Below, piece after piece: positions 25,805 through 35,038 of a stretch of DNA of 64,000 bases. Source of the DNA: Clostridium sp. C105KSO13 (GTDB lineage: Bacteria > Bacillota > Clostridia > Lachnospirales > Lachnospiraceae); NCBI RefSeq assembly GCF_001517425.1, contig NZ_FBWL01000156.1, positions 1-64,000 on the forward strand, read 5' to 3'. Every line of letters begins with the position of its first letter. The stretch's first letter is position 1. The position numbers and the translations under genes are program-made. The notes below the pieces were generated by a model. The model saw only the letters and a program-made list of their open reading frames with translations, was not told where the DNA came from and did not search any database.

Positions 25805-27289
25805 ATGGAGAAGGAAATAAAAGAGAAGAAAGAACCAACTCTTGGAGTTGCAATACTCCCGTTGATATTTATGTTTGTTACTTTATTTGTAGGATTGGTG
25901 ATTTTTAAAATTGACATCAAAATTTTGTTATTAATCTGTGCTGCTTTTACCGTTGCCATCTGTTTATATCTCGGTTATTCCTGGAATGACATACAGGACG
26001 AAATTGTAGTAAAGCTGGCCAAAGCATTTCCTGCTATTATGATTTTGATTGTTGTAGGTATGATGATTGGTGCGTGGATGATTGGAGGAACCATTCCGTT
26101 TTTGGTTTATCTCGGACTTAAGATTATCAGTCCTAAATTTATCATAGTGACATCTTTTCTGGTGACAGTAATTCTGTCCATTAGCACAGGTACATCATGG
26201 GGAGCGGCTGGAACTGTAGGTGCAGCACTAATGGGGGTTGCTGCCGGCATGGGAGCTCCACTTCCGGCTGTTGCGGGTGCAATCGTTGCAGGTGCATATT
26301 TCGGTGATAAGATGTCTCCGCTTTCAGATAGTACTAATATGTCTGCAATTGCTACAGATACTAATCTTTATGCGCATGTTGGTCACATGCTGTATACGAC
26401 AGTTCCGGGTTTTATTGTCAGTTGTATCGTATACGTAATCGCAGGTATTCATTTTGAGAGTGAAGGCTCAGTTGCAAAGGTTGACAGTATCATGAATGAG
26501 ATTTCACAGCTCTTTAATTTGAGTATGCCAATAGCACTTCTCCTTTTGGTACCTCCGATTATCGTTGTTGGTGGTTCTCTTTTGAAGAAGCCGACAATTC
26601 CTGTTATGATAGTTTCATCTGCGGCTTCTGTTATTATTGGAATTACACTTCAGGGATTTTCTTTTAAGGATGCAGCTGATGCAATGGTCAATGGATTCAG
26701 TATAGACATGTTCAAAAACGTATCTATAACTGCTGAATCTCTGCTTCCGGAAGTGGCAAATCTACTTCAGCGGGGCGGGATGCTTTCCATGATGAATACT
26801 GCTTTGATGGCTTTCTGTGCTTTTGCCTTTATTGGTGCTATGACCATTTCCGGTACTCTGGATGTGGTTATTGCAAGAATCATGAAACACATACATAGCA
26901 CGGGACAGTTAATCACAGTTACTGTTATCATTGGTGTAATCGTAATTGTTGTCATAGGAGAGGCTTCTGTATCTTTCCTTATGATTGGCGGTCTATTTAA
27001 GGACGAGTATGTCAAAAGGGGGCTTCAAACCAAGAATTTATCCAGAACACTCGAGGACAGCATTACAGTCGTCGAACCATTGGTACCATGGTCACTGGCT
27101 GGTGTTTACATGGCATCAACGCTTGGCGTTTCGACTGTAGAATATGCTCCATGGGCGGTACTTTGTTACACAGGTATAATCTTTGCCATCATTTGGGGAT
27201 TCACAGGTTTCGGCATCGCAAAAATCAAAAAAGATGGTGCTAATTATAAAGATTACGTCAGATTAACGGATAGAGCTCTCGAGGAATAA
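25805..27289 (+). CDS. nhaC: NhaC-family Na+/H+ antiporter-like transporter
   Basis: 494 residues with about 11-12 membrane helices; the start follows AGGAGGCGAAG. Family-type motifs include STGTSWGAAGTVGAALMGVA near residue 120 and GDKMSPLSDSTNMSAIATDT near 165, which carries the polar residues of the ion path. Members exchange Na+ for H+. Some exchange organic acids (malate/lactate) or, as inferred from gene context elsewhere, move amino acids. Coupling with a PLP lyase suggests it imports that enzyme's substrate or exports its acid product. The symbol marks the family, not proven sodium-proton exchange. Confidence 0.9.
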   Translation: MEKEIKEKKEPTLGVAILPLIFMFVTLFVGLVIFKIDIKILLLICAAFTVAICLYLGYSWNDIQDEIVVKLAKAFPAIMILIVVGMMIGAWMIGGTIPFLVYLGLKIISPKFIIVTSFLVTVILSISTGTSWGAAGTVGAALMGVAAGMGAPLPAVAGAIVAGAYFGDKMSPLSDSTNMSAIATDTNLYAHVGHMLYTTVPGFIVSCIVYVIAGIHFESEGSVAKVDSIMNEISQLFNLSMPIALLLLVPPIIVVGGSLLKKPTIPVMIVSSAASVIIGITLQGFSFKDAADAMVNGFSIDMFKNVSITAESLLPEVANLLQRGGMLSMMNTALMAFCAFAFIGAMTISGTLDVVIARIMKHIHSTGQLITVTVIIGVIVIVVIGEASVSFLMIGGLFKDEYVKRGLQTKNLSRTLEDSITVVEPLVPWSLAGVYMASTLGVSTVEYAPWAVLCYTGIIFAIIWGFTGFGIAKIKKDGANYKDYVRLTDRALEE

Positions 27290-27326
27290 TGTCCATTTGG
27301 CATATGGCTGCAAATGTTTTTGCTAG

Positions 27327-27365
27327 AAAAGGAGACTACATATATTAAGAATGTAGTCTCCTTTT
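27327..27365. terminator. Bidirectional terminator between nhaC and tkt
   Basis: A perfect 15-base stem (AAAAGGAGACTACAT with its complement at 27351-27365) has A4 on one side and T4 on the other, so it can end transcripts from both converging genes. Confidence 0.93.
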
Positions 27366-27390
27366 CACCTATTCCGGATGTTATTTTAGG

Positions 27391-29373
27391 CTACTTACCC
27401 AAAAGTTCTCTGCATTTAGCCATGATATTTTCCGCTGTAAATCCAAAGTGCTTAAAGAGTTTATCTGCTGGAGCCGAAGCACCAAAGCTGTCAATGGATA
27501 TGATTTTTCCTTTAAGCCCCACATATTTATGCCAGCCAAATGAAGATGCAGCTTCTACGGCCACCCTATTTTCAACGGCAGAGGGAAGGACGCTCTCTTT
27601 ATATTCTTCAGGCTGCCTTTCAAATATTGCCCAGGAGGGCAAGCTTACAACTCTGGCATCAATGCCTTCTGCCTGAAGTGTTTTTCCTGCTTCCAGCGTA
27701 ATATGGACTTCCGATCCGGTGGCAATCAGTATTATCTGAGGTACATTATTTTTTGCATCTAAGAGAATATATCCTCCTTTCAGTGCTGATTTGCCGTCTA
27801 TATCAAGGACAGGCAGATTCTGCCTTGAAAGTACCAGGCAGGTCGGCGAAGAAGTATTGGTAATTGCAGTATACCAGCCGGCTGCTGTTTCGTTGGCATC
27901 GGCCGGCCGAAAGTCAATAAAATTCGGGATGCTTCTGATTGCGGCAAGCTGTTCTACCGGCTCATGGGTGGGACCATCTTCTCCTACACCGATACTGTCA
28001 TGGGTCATGACATAGGTTACAGGCAGTTTCATGAGAGCAGACAGACGCATGGCCCCTTTCATGTAATCAGTAAATACGAAGAAAGTAGAGCAGAATACCT
28101 TTAACCCTCCATATACGGTCATTGCATTTGCTATCGCGGCCATCCCATGCTCCCGCACGCCAAAATGCAGGTTTCTGCCACTGTAATCCTGGGCGGAGAA
28201 ATCGCCCATATCTTTCATGTTGGTCTTGTTTGAAGGTGCAAGGTCTGCTGAACCGCCGATGAAATTGGGTATCTTGGAGCTCAGATAATTGATCACTTTT
28301 CCTGAAGCAGCTCTTGTCGCAACAGGGGTATTGTCACAAGCCCAGAAATTCTCGTCTTTCAGCAGCTCAGTATAATCAGAATTCAGTTCTGCTTTCCATT
28401 CTTTAGCCAAATCAGGATATTGTGCGGAGTATTCTTCAAATAATTTGTTCCAGTTTTCTTCTGCCTCAGCCCCTTTGGCGATGAGTTCCTCCATATGACT
28501 GCTTACTTCAGCGGGAACTGTGAAATCATCCTCTTTGATTCCGTAGAACTCTTTTGTTTTTATCAGGTTCTCTTTCCCAAGGGGTTCACCATGGGCTGAG
28601 GCGCTTCCAACTTTAGGTGATCCATAGCCAATCTGTGTATTGACAATGATCAAAGAAGGTGCATCCGTTTCTGCCTTCGCTTTGATTAAAGCATCGCTGA
28701 TATCTTCCACAGAATTACCGTTGTCAACGTTTAACACCTGCCATCCGTAAGCAGTAAAACGCTGCCCTACATCTTCTGTAAAGGCAATGTCTGTACTGCC
28801 TTCAATCGTAATATTATTCCAGTCATAAAGAAGAATAAGTCTGCCAAGCTTCAATGCACCGGCGAGAGAAGCAGCCTCTGAAGCAACTCCTTCCATCATA
28901 CAGCCGTCGCCGCAGAGAGCATATGTGTAATGGTCCACGATATTAAGGGAGTCCCGGTTAAACCTGGACGCCTGAAATCTCTCTGCCATTGCCATGCCTA
29001 CTGCATTTGCGATGCCCTGTCCCAGTGGGCCTGTGGTTATCTCAACACCGGGAGTATGTCCATATTCAGGATGCCCGGGTGTTTTACTGCCAAATTGTCT
29101 GAAATTCTTTAAATCGTCCATAGATACATTATAGCCAAACAGATGAAGCAACGTGTACAGCATAGCAGACCCATGACCGGCAGATAATATAAATCTATCC
29201 CTGTTCGGCCAGGAAGGATCTTTAGGGTTGTGATTCAAATGCTTCGCCCATAGGGTGTAAGCAGCTGGAGCAGCACCAAGGGGCAGCCCGGGGTGCCCGG
29301 AGGCTGCTTTTTCTACGGACTCTGCAGCCAGTATTCTTATGGTGTTTATACAAGTGTTGTCTAAATTACTCAT
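27391..29373 (-). CDS. tkt: Transketolase
   Basis: 660 residues on the minus strand; AAGGAGG lies just before the start. It is a full-length TPP enzyme of the non-oxidative pentose phosphate pathway, moving two-carbon units between sugar phosphates. Visible motifs are [35 protein letters not shown] and the TPP/metal motif [20 protein letters not shown] near 155. [20 protein letters not shown] lies in the pyrimidine-binding domain, and a C-terminal transketolase domain has [13 protein letters not shown]. It stands alone, convergent to nhaC. It would link pentose (for example arabinose) use to glycolysis, which fits the nearby GH43 cluster. Confidence 0.96.
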   Translation of the reverse strand: MSNLDNTCINTIRILAAESVEKAASGHPGLPLGAAPAAYTLWAKHLNHNPKDPSWPNRDRFILSAGHGSAMLYTLLHLFGYNVSMDDLKNFRQFGSKTPGHPEYGHTPGVEITTGPLGQGIANAVGMAMAERFQASRFNRDSLNIVDHYTYALCGDGCMMEGVASEAASLAGALKLGRLILLYDWNNITIEGSTDIAFTEDVGQRFTAYGWQVLNVDNGNSVEDISDALIKAKAETDAPSLIIVNTQIGYGSPKVGSASAHGEPLGKENLIKTKEFYGIKEDDFTVPAEVSSHMEELIAKGAEAEENWNKLFEEYSAQYPDLAKEWKAELNSDYTELLKDENFWACDNTPVATRAASGKVINYLSSKIPNFIGGSADLAPSNKTNMKDMGDFSAQDYSGRNLHFGVREHGMAAIANAMTVYGGLKVFCSTFFVFTDYMKGAMRLSALMKLPVTYVMTHDSIGVGEDGPTHEPVEQLAAIRSIPNFIDFRPADANETAAGWYTAITNTSSPTCLVLSRQNLPVLDIDGKSALKGGYILLDAKNNVPQIILIATGSEVHITLEAGKTLQAEGIDARVVSLPSWAIFERQPEEYKESVLPSAVENRVAVEAASSFGWHKYVGLKGKIISIDSFGASAPADKLFKHFGFTAENIMAKCRELLGK

Positions 29374-29420
29374 GTGTTACCTCCTTAACTTTAGTTTTTT
29401 AGTGTCGCATTTATATATTT

Positions 29421-29448
29421 ATTATAGAATATTATGTGATTTAATCAA
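29421..29448 (-). promoter_or_regulatory. Promoter of transketolase
   Basis: On the minus strand TTGATT (29448-29443), a 16-base spacer and TATAAT (29426-29421) lie about 50 bases before the start codon. Confidence 0.75.
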
Positions 29449-30146
29449 TAGAAAACACAGTATATTCAGTTAAAGAGATAAATGGAGAAATTGGTGTTTT
29501 TGACGGAGTCAGCATTATTGGGGGAATCATGATAGGCCCCGGCTCTATTGCAGCAGTTACAACCGCTCTGTTGGCAGTGCTGCAGTCTTATACCGGTTTG
29601 AGTGATTTTGGCGTAAAGGCAGGTGCAATTGTGTTAATCATCGTTATTACCGCTTATAACCTGGGAGGGGTCAAGCTGGCTTCGATGGTACAAAATATTT
29701 CGATGGTAGCCAAGCTTATCCCTATAGCGCTTATTATGTTGGTTGCTCTTTTCGTCGGGAGGGTGAGTCCGGATCTTTCCCTGGGCTCAGCAGCAGTTTA
29801 CGCAGTTGATAATAACACAAGTATCTTCCGTATGGTTGCCTTTGGCGTGGTTGCCGCTCTGTGGGCATATGAAGGATGGACGAACTTAAATACGGTAGCG
29901 GAGGAAATTAAAGAACCAAAGAAAAAGCTGCCATTAGCTTTAATTATCGGTATTGGAAGTGTAACTTTTATTTATGTTTTGTTCAACTTTGCCGTTATGA
30001 GAGTTTTACCACATGAGGAAATTGTATCGCCGATCGACAGTGGGGATTTATATCTGGGAACAGCTGTAGCAAAAAAGGTATTTGGAACAGCCGGTGCTTT
30101 CGTGGTTTCTCTGGGAATGGGAAGAATACTCTATGCCATGTTGTGA
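29445..30146 (+). pseudogene. Fragment of an APC-family amino acid permease
   Basis: An open frame from 29445 has no usable start until ATG 29529. Its first residues (GVFDGVSIIGGIMIG) look like APC helix 1. They jump directly to a later segment (GPGSIAAVTTALLAVL), so about two helices are missing by internal deletion. The middle (YNLGGVKLASMVQNISMVAK, AYEGWTNLNTVAEEIKEPKK) is clear APC/LAT-type sequence. The frame stops at 30146 after MGRILYAML, well before the usual 12 helices. Both ends and an internal block are lost, so it cannot be a working transporter. Confidence 0.85.
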
Positions 30147-30310
30147 ACCACTGCCAGATTACTGATAAGGCTTTGCTGGAGAGAGTCAGAAAAGATGATA
30201 TTTTAGTTATGGCTCAGCCGATTTTTATTGATTATGATAAGAAACTTAACTTCTTTTATAAATTTTTCAACCTATTTCACGTGTTTAAAAATCTTCATAA
30301 AAAAACCTAG
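30143..30310 (+). pseudogene. Fragment of a YtcJ-like amidohydrolase
   Basis: In another frame, overlapping the end of the permease fragment, 55 residues begin VNHCQITDKALLERVRKDDI and continue LVMAQPIFIDYD. This resembles the HCQL..-type segment of amidohydrolase_3 (YtcJ/AepA) proteins, where the His binds metal. Nothing before or after it belongs to such an enzyme. It abuts the permease fragment exactly, so a deletion joined the two genes. Confidence 0.6.
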
Positions 30311-30409
30311 CTTTTGCATAAGATTCTCTGTTTTACTTTTTTTAAAAATGCTTTATTCTCACTATATAACACTGCTCTATAATTTCACCCTTAACTAAAG
30401 ATAAAAATC

Positions 30410-30441
30410 CCATCATGGTTTGAAAAATTGGACCATGATGG
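30410..30441 (+). terminator. Hairpin upstream of the GH43 cluster
   Basis: CCATCATGGT at 30410-30419 and ACCATGATGG at 30432-30441 pair perfectly over a 12-base loop. The tail (CTTTATAAA) is only moderately T-rich, so it may be a terminator of lost upstream genes or a leader structure. Confidence 0.55.
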
Positions 30442-30469
30442 CTTTATAAACTACAGATTCAGACAAAAG

Positions 30470-30498
30470 TAAAAGTTGCGATTACAACTTTTATTTTT
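30470..30498 (+). terminator. Second hairpin with T-tract before the GH43 cluster
   Basis: TAAAAGTTG (30470-30478) and CAACTTTTA (30485-30493) pair over six bases, followed by TTTTT. It lies about 90 bases before the first GH43 gene. With the hairpin at 30410 it gives a double-hairpin leader. Confidence 0.65.
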
Positions 30499-30588
30499 GC
30501 TTTATCTAGCGAATTAAAATGAAAAGGGAAAGGAGTGCAGGAGGAGAAGCCGATAATATAAAAAATTAAAAAGGAGGCTATGAGGGTT

Positions 30589-32454
30589 ATGAGGAAAAAG
30601 TTATTGGCAGGATTGCTGTCCGTAATGATAGGGGGTTGTGCATACGGACAATTCATATTTGCCAAAGAAATCACAACAGCAGATATGAAATCAACATATG
30701 AAGTGAAAACGAAAACGTTGAACAAAAGTGAATCAGGGAATCCGTTCCTGGGATTTGATGAAAACGGAGAAATTCTTTATGGTGGGGACCCTTCTGTATT
30801 AGTGGATGGGGATACCGTCTATTGCTATGTAGGGCATGATGTTTCCCCCGGAGAATGGTATTCTATGCCTGACTGGAAGTGTTACTCATCAAAAGATATG
30901 GTGAACTGGGAATATGAAAGCACAATCTTAAAAGCGGATCGCTCCAATATCACATGGGCAAATGACGATTTATCTGCCTGGGCCGGACAGGTTGCAAAAG
31001 GAAGTAACGGAAAGTATTATTTCTATTATTGCACGGAAACTAACAGGGCAAATGGTGGTGGTAAATCCATTGGTGTTGCTGTATCAGAAAGTCCTACAGG
31101 TCCTTTTAAGGATATTGGGAAACCACTTGTGAAAAATATTGACACTCCAAACGGACCACACACTTGGGAAGATATTGACCCGACTATCTGGATTGAAAAG
31201 GATGACGATGGGGCAGAGCATCGCTATCTGGGGTGGGGAAATACCCGATTTTTTATATGTGAGTTGAATGAAAATATGATTTCTATAAAAGACCAGGACG
31301 GCAATCCGGACAAGCTTTCCGTTGGCTTTGACAAGGGACATGATATTGTAATTGGGAAGATCAATAATTTTCAAGGTCATACGTTCACGGAGGCCCCCTA
31401 TTATTATAGGATGCAGGATGAAAGTGGAAACTATTATGGACCATATTATATGTTCTTTGCCTGTGACTGGAGAGAACAGTTAGCTTATGCCACAACAGAA
31501 GATATCATGAGTAATGAGTGGGAGTTCGGCGGAGTCCTTATGGAGCCTTCGGCTACAGCAAACACCAATCATATGGCTGTTTTTGATTTTCGTGGACAAT
31601 CCTATTTCGTTTACCACGATGGAAGTTTGCCTCACGGAAGCGGTTACCGCCGGGCAGCATGTGTAGAAAAGTTTAATTTTAATAAAGATGGTACAATTGA
31701 TCCGATAAAAAAGACTGCTATTGGTCTGAGTGGGACAGCTTCCTGGATAACAGACAATGACGGCAACTACATAGCCAATAAAAGCTTCATAAATACGATG
31801 AATGACGGTGATTATCCAATTTTAGGAAAAGAGCTGGTCAGTGATTTTTATGCGGAGGAAGATACATGTACATGGGAGATTAAACCCGGAAAAGCAGATA
31901 AGAAAAAAGCAGAATATGTTTCCATTGAGTCTAACGATAAACCAGGATTATATTTAACGGCAGGCAAACCATCAAAGGGAACAGCAAACGTTGTTCTTTC
32001 CCAGGATGTACAAGGTTCGGATGATGAAGCCTTGCGTATGACGTTCAAAACGCTGGAAGGGTTTGATGGGACAGGTGTTACTTTTGAAAGTGTAAAATAT
32101 CCAGGATATTATTTATTCAGTAAGGGCGGAAAGCTGCTCCTTGGCAACGAACCGGATAAAAAAGCGGTAACATTTTATGTATCAACAGATTTGGCTGTAA
32201 AAACGTCCAATACTTTAAAAACAAAACGGATGTACAGTGTTGGTGAGACTCTGAATACGGATGATATTAAAATCCAGATGTATATGGAAAACGGAAAAGT
32301 GGTAAAAATCATGAATTTTACGACTGATGCAGATAAGATTGATATGATGAAGGAAGGAACAAAAAATCTGAACGTTACATACGAGGCAGGCGGACAGTCA
32401 TATACAGATTCAATAGAAATTACAGTTGTAACGGCTGATTATCTACGAAAATAA
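30589..32454 (+). CDS. Secreted GH43-family glycoside hydrolase with AbfB-like and Ig-like domains
   Basis: 621 residues. ATG 30589 is 11 bases after AAGGAGG; the ATG at 30580 is only two bases from it. The signal peptide is MRKKLLAGLLSVMIGGCAYG, and IGGC could be a lipobox, so the protein is either a lipoprotein or released. The GH43 five-bladed propeller carries the three expected acids: Asp in GGDPSVLVDGD, Asp in DIDPTIWIEK and Glu in FTEAPYYYRM. Residues about 440-540 (YVSIESNDKPGLYLTAGK, then YPGYYLFSKGGKLLLG) resemble an AbfB arabinose-binding module, followed by a Big_3-like Ig domain. There is no wall-sorting signal. Likely action is on arabinan or arabinoxylan side chains outside the cell (inference). 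Confidence 0.88.
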   Translation: MRKKLLAGLLSVMIGGCAYGQFIFAKEITTADMKSTYEVKTKTLNKSESGNPFLGFDENGEILYGGDPSVLVDGDTVYCYVGHDVSPGEWYSMPDWKCYSSKDMVNWEYESTILKADRSNITWANDDLSAWAGQVAKGSNGKYYFYYCTETNRANGGGKSIGVAVSESPTGPFKDIGKPLVKNIDTPNGPHTWEDIDPTIWIEKDDDGAEHRYLGWGNTRFFICELNENMISIKDQDGNPDKLSVGFDKGHDIVIGKINNFQGHTFTEAPYYYRMQDESGNYYGPYYMFFACDWREQLAYATTEDIMSNEWEFGGVLMEPSATANTNHMAVFDFRGQSYFVYHDGSLPHGSGYRRAACVEKFNFNKDGTIDPIKKTAIGLSGTASWITDNDGNYIANKSFINTMNDGDYPILGKELVSDFYAEEDTCTWEIKPGKADKKKAEYVSIESNDKPGLYLTAGKPSKGTANVVLSQDVQGSDDEALRMTFKTLEGFDGTGVTFESVKYPGYYLFSKGGKLLLGNEPDKKAVTFYVSTDLAVKTSNTLKTKRMYSVGETLNTDDIKIQMYMENGKVVKIMNFTTDADKIDMMKEGTKNLNVTYEAGGQSYTDSIEITVVTADYLRK

Positions 32455-32485
32455 CAGAGTCACTGAGGAAAGGAGATTCATTGAT

Positions 32486-35021
32486 ATGGGAAGCAAGAAT
32501 TTGATGCCGGGAATACTTGCCGGGATAGTAGTACTTACTTCTGTATTTTCTTCGTCATCGGCGTTTGCTGCACCGGAGAATGGAAATATAATGCTTGAAA
32601 CTGTGTCTGTGGATATGCCAAAAACAACAGATGGATTGACAAAAGGACTTACCGCGGCATATTCTTTTGAAGATACGTTGGACAATAATCTTGCAGAGAA
32701 TGATGCTGTTTCCCCCATTGTGAAAGGCCTGGCAGGCTATGACGGAGAAATTCACTATAGGGACGGCATTAGCGGAGGTAAGGCAATACAACTGGATGGA
32801 TATGGTTTAAAGCTGAACAAAGAAAATTTGGGGCAAAATTTTACGGTGTCTATGTGGGTAAAATCAAACAGTACAATTGAGGCAAACCAGAATGTTATTT
32901 TTCTTGGATATCATAACCCTGAAAAATGGTTTTCGGTAGCAGGAGCAGATGATGGTTCCGGAATATGTAAGGTGTGGGCAAACGGAAACGGATACGCCTG
33001 GGGCGGTATAGGCAAAGTTTCTATAGACGAGGGTGAGTGGCATTGTCTGACGTTATCCGGAACTGAAGATGACATGTTGGCATATATGGACGGCCAGCTT
33101 GCAGCTTCCGGCATCAGCAATAACCCTCTGGATGGTGAACAGCAGGATATCTATGTTGGTATTACAAATTGGGATTCTGCTTTTGAAGGTCTTGTAGATG
33201 AAGTAAAGGTCTATAATCGGGCTCTGTCTGCAGGAGAGATTTACCGCTTATATGATGACAGCTCAACTCCCGAAGAAATCCTTGAAAATGAAGGGATTAC
33301 AGTTACAGAGTCCCTGACACTGCTGCAGGGAAGAGAGACAGCTGTTCAGGTGAGTATGTCTGCTGTCGTGTCTGAAGCGGATCCTGACATATCTTTTGTT
33401 AGCAGTGACCCATCTGTTGCTTCCGTGGACGGGGATGGAAAGGTCACAGCTATAGGTGATGGGAATGCAGATATTACAACTAGTGTCACTCTTGGCAATA
33501 CCACAAAAACAGCAGTGACAAAGGTACAGGTTACCGGTACATTTGAAGGCAGTCTTAAGGGAGAATATACATTTGAAGACAATGTGAAAAACAATGTGGA
33601 TGGAGCCAATGCCCAGGCAATCGTAAGGGGATTGGGTAATTATGCCGGTAATATACAGTATGGTGAGGGCAGAGACGGCGGCAGGGCCGTATACCTGGAC
33701 GGTTATGGATTGAAACTCAACCAGCAGAACCTGGGAGAAAACTATACAGTCTCTTTTTGGGCAAAGCCCGATGGAACATTGGAGGCGAATCAGAGTGTAC
33801 TTTTTCTCGGGTATCACAATCCGGAAAAGTGGCTGGCAGTATCAGGCTCAGATGGTACTGACACATGTAAGATATGGACCCTGGGAGGACAATATGATAA
33901 GCATACAACGCTGTTTTCACCTGCAATCGGATCAGACAGATGGTATCAGATGACCCTGACGGGAACAAAGGGAAAGATGACAGCTTATCTGGATGGCATG
34001 AAATTAGGAACCAAAGACAGTAACAATCCATTATCCGGAGAAAAGCAAGATATCTATCTCGGAGTGAATAACTGGGATAAAGAGTTTACAGGTCTTGTGG
34101 ACGATGTGAAAATCTATAATCAGGCCATGACCGAGGAGGAGGTACAAAATCAGGCAAGAGAAACCTTTGAAACAAATTTTCGGGATAAAGTAAATAATGG
34201 AATTACGGAACAAACAATCCTTGGCAAAAATGAATGCCTTGAGAACATCAAATATGATTTGGAGTTGATGAATGAATTTTCCGGAATAAAAGTGGTATGG
34301 GAAAGTTCAGATTCCGCTATCATTTCACCGGATGGCAAGGTGACAAATCCGGGACAAGATACAAGTGTTGTTCTCAAAGCAATTCTATCCTCAGGTATTC
34401 TGAGTGCAGATAAGGAGTTTTATTTAAATGTGACTGGTCTTGTGAGGACAGAATTAGATGCTCTTATAAAAAAGGCAGAAGCAATTAATCCCAGGTATTG
34501 TCTGGATACTTCAAAGAACAGGCTGTTATCAACAATCAAAGAGGCGAAAGCTGCAAATAGCTATACTGCAATGGACAAGGCTTTTTTCGGGCGATGAAGA
34601 ATGTGCATCATATATTGACGGTAAGGTGACGGCACTGAATATGGGAAAGGTAACAGTGACGGCAGTTATAACCGCGAAATATGACGGATTTAAGATGGAA
34701 TATGCGACTGCATTAGATATCATTGACGACAGTTCAAATAAGCCGGAACCCGAGGACCCTGATAAACCTGACCCAGTGAATCCGATCCAGCCGGATCCTG
34801 ACAATCCCAATAATCCCAATCCTGGAAACCCGAATATGCCTGGTGCGGGAGACAGCAAAAAACCTGTGTATAACATTTCCAATACTACTAAGACTCAGGA
34901 TACCAAAAAGCCGGCTGTGAAAACGGGGGATACTGCAAATCCGGTTGTTCCGGCAGTGGGACTTGGGGCAGGGCTTTTGCTGATAGTCTTTGCGGGAGCT
35001 TATCTCAAGAAAAAGAAATAA
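32486..35021 (+). pseudogene. Wall-anchored LamG/Ig-like surface protein, one frameshift
   Basis: The signal peptide (LMPGILAGIVVLTSVFSSSS then AFA) is followed by a LamG/concanavalin-like domain (about 50-255) and a Big_2 Ig-like domain. A second LamG domain very like the first (LGENYTVSFWAKPDGTLEAN, FLGYHNPEKW), an atrophied Ig domain and a short FIVAR-like helix come next. The frame stops at 34597. One base fewer in the T6 run at 34582-34587 would continue FSGDEECASYIDGKVTAL in another frame to 35021. That part ends with a proline-rich spacer, KTGD, a hydrophobic stretch (VVPAVGLGAGLLLIVF) and KKKK. The shift cuts off the wall anchor. No catalytic domain is visible, so it may be a carbohydrate-binding or adhesive partner of the flanking GH43 enzymes. 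Confidence 0.8.
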
Positions 35022-35038
35022 TGGAAAGGAGTACGGGA

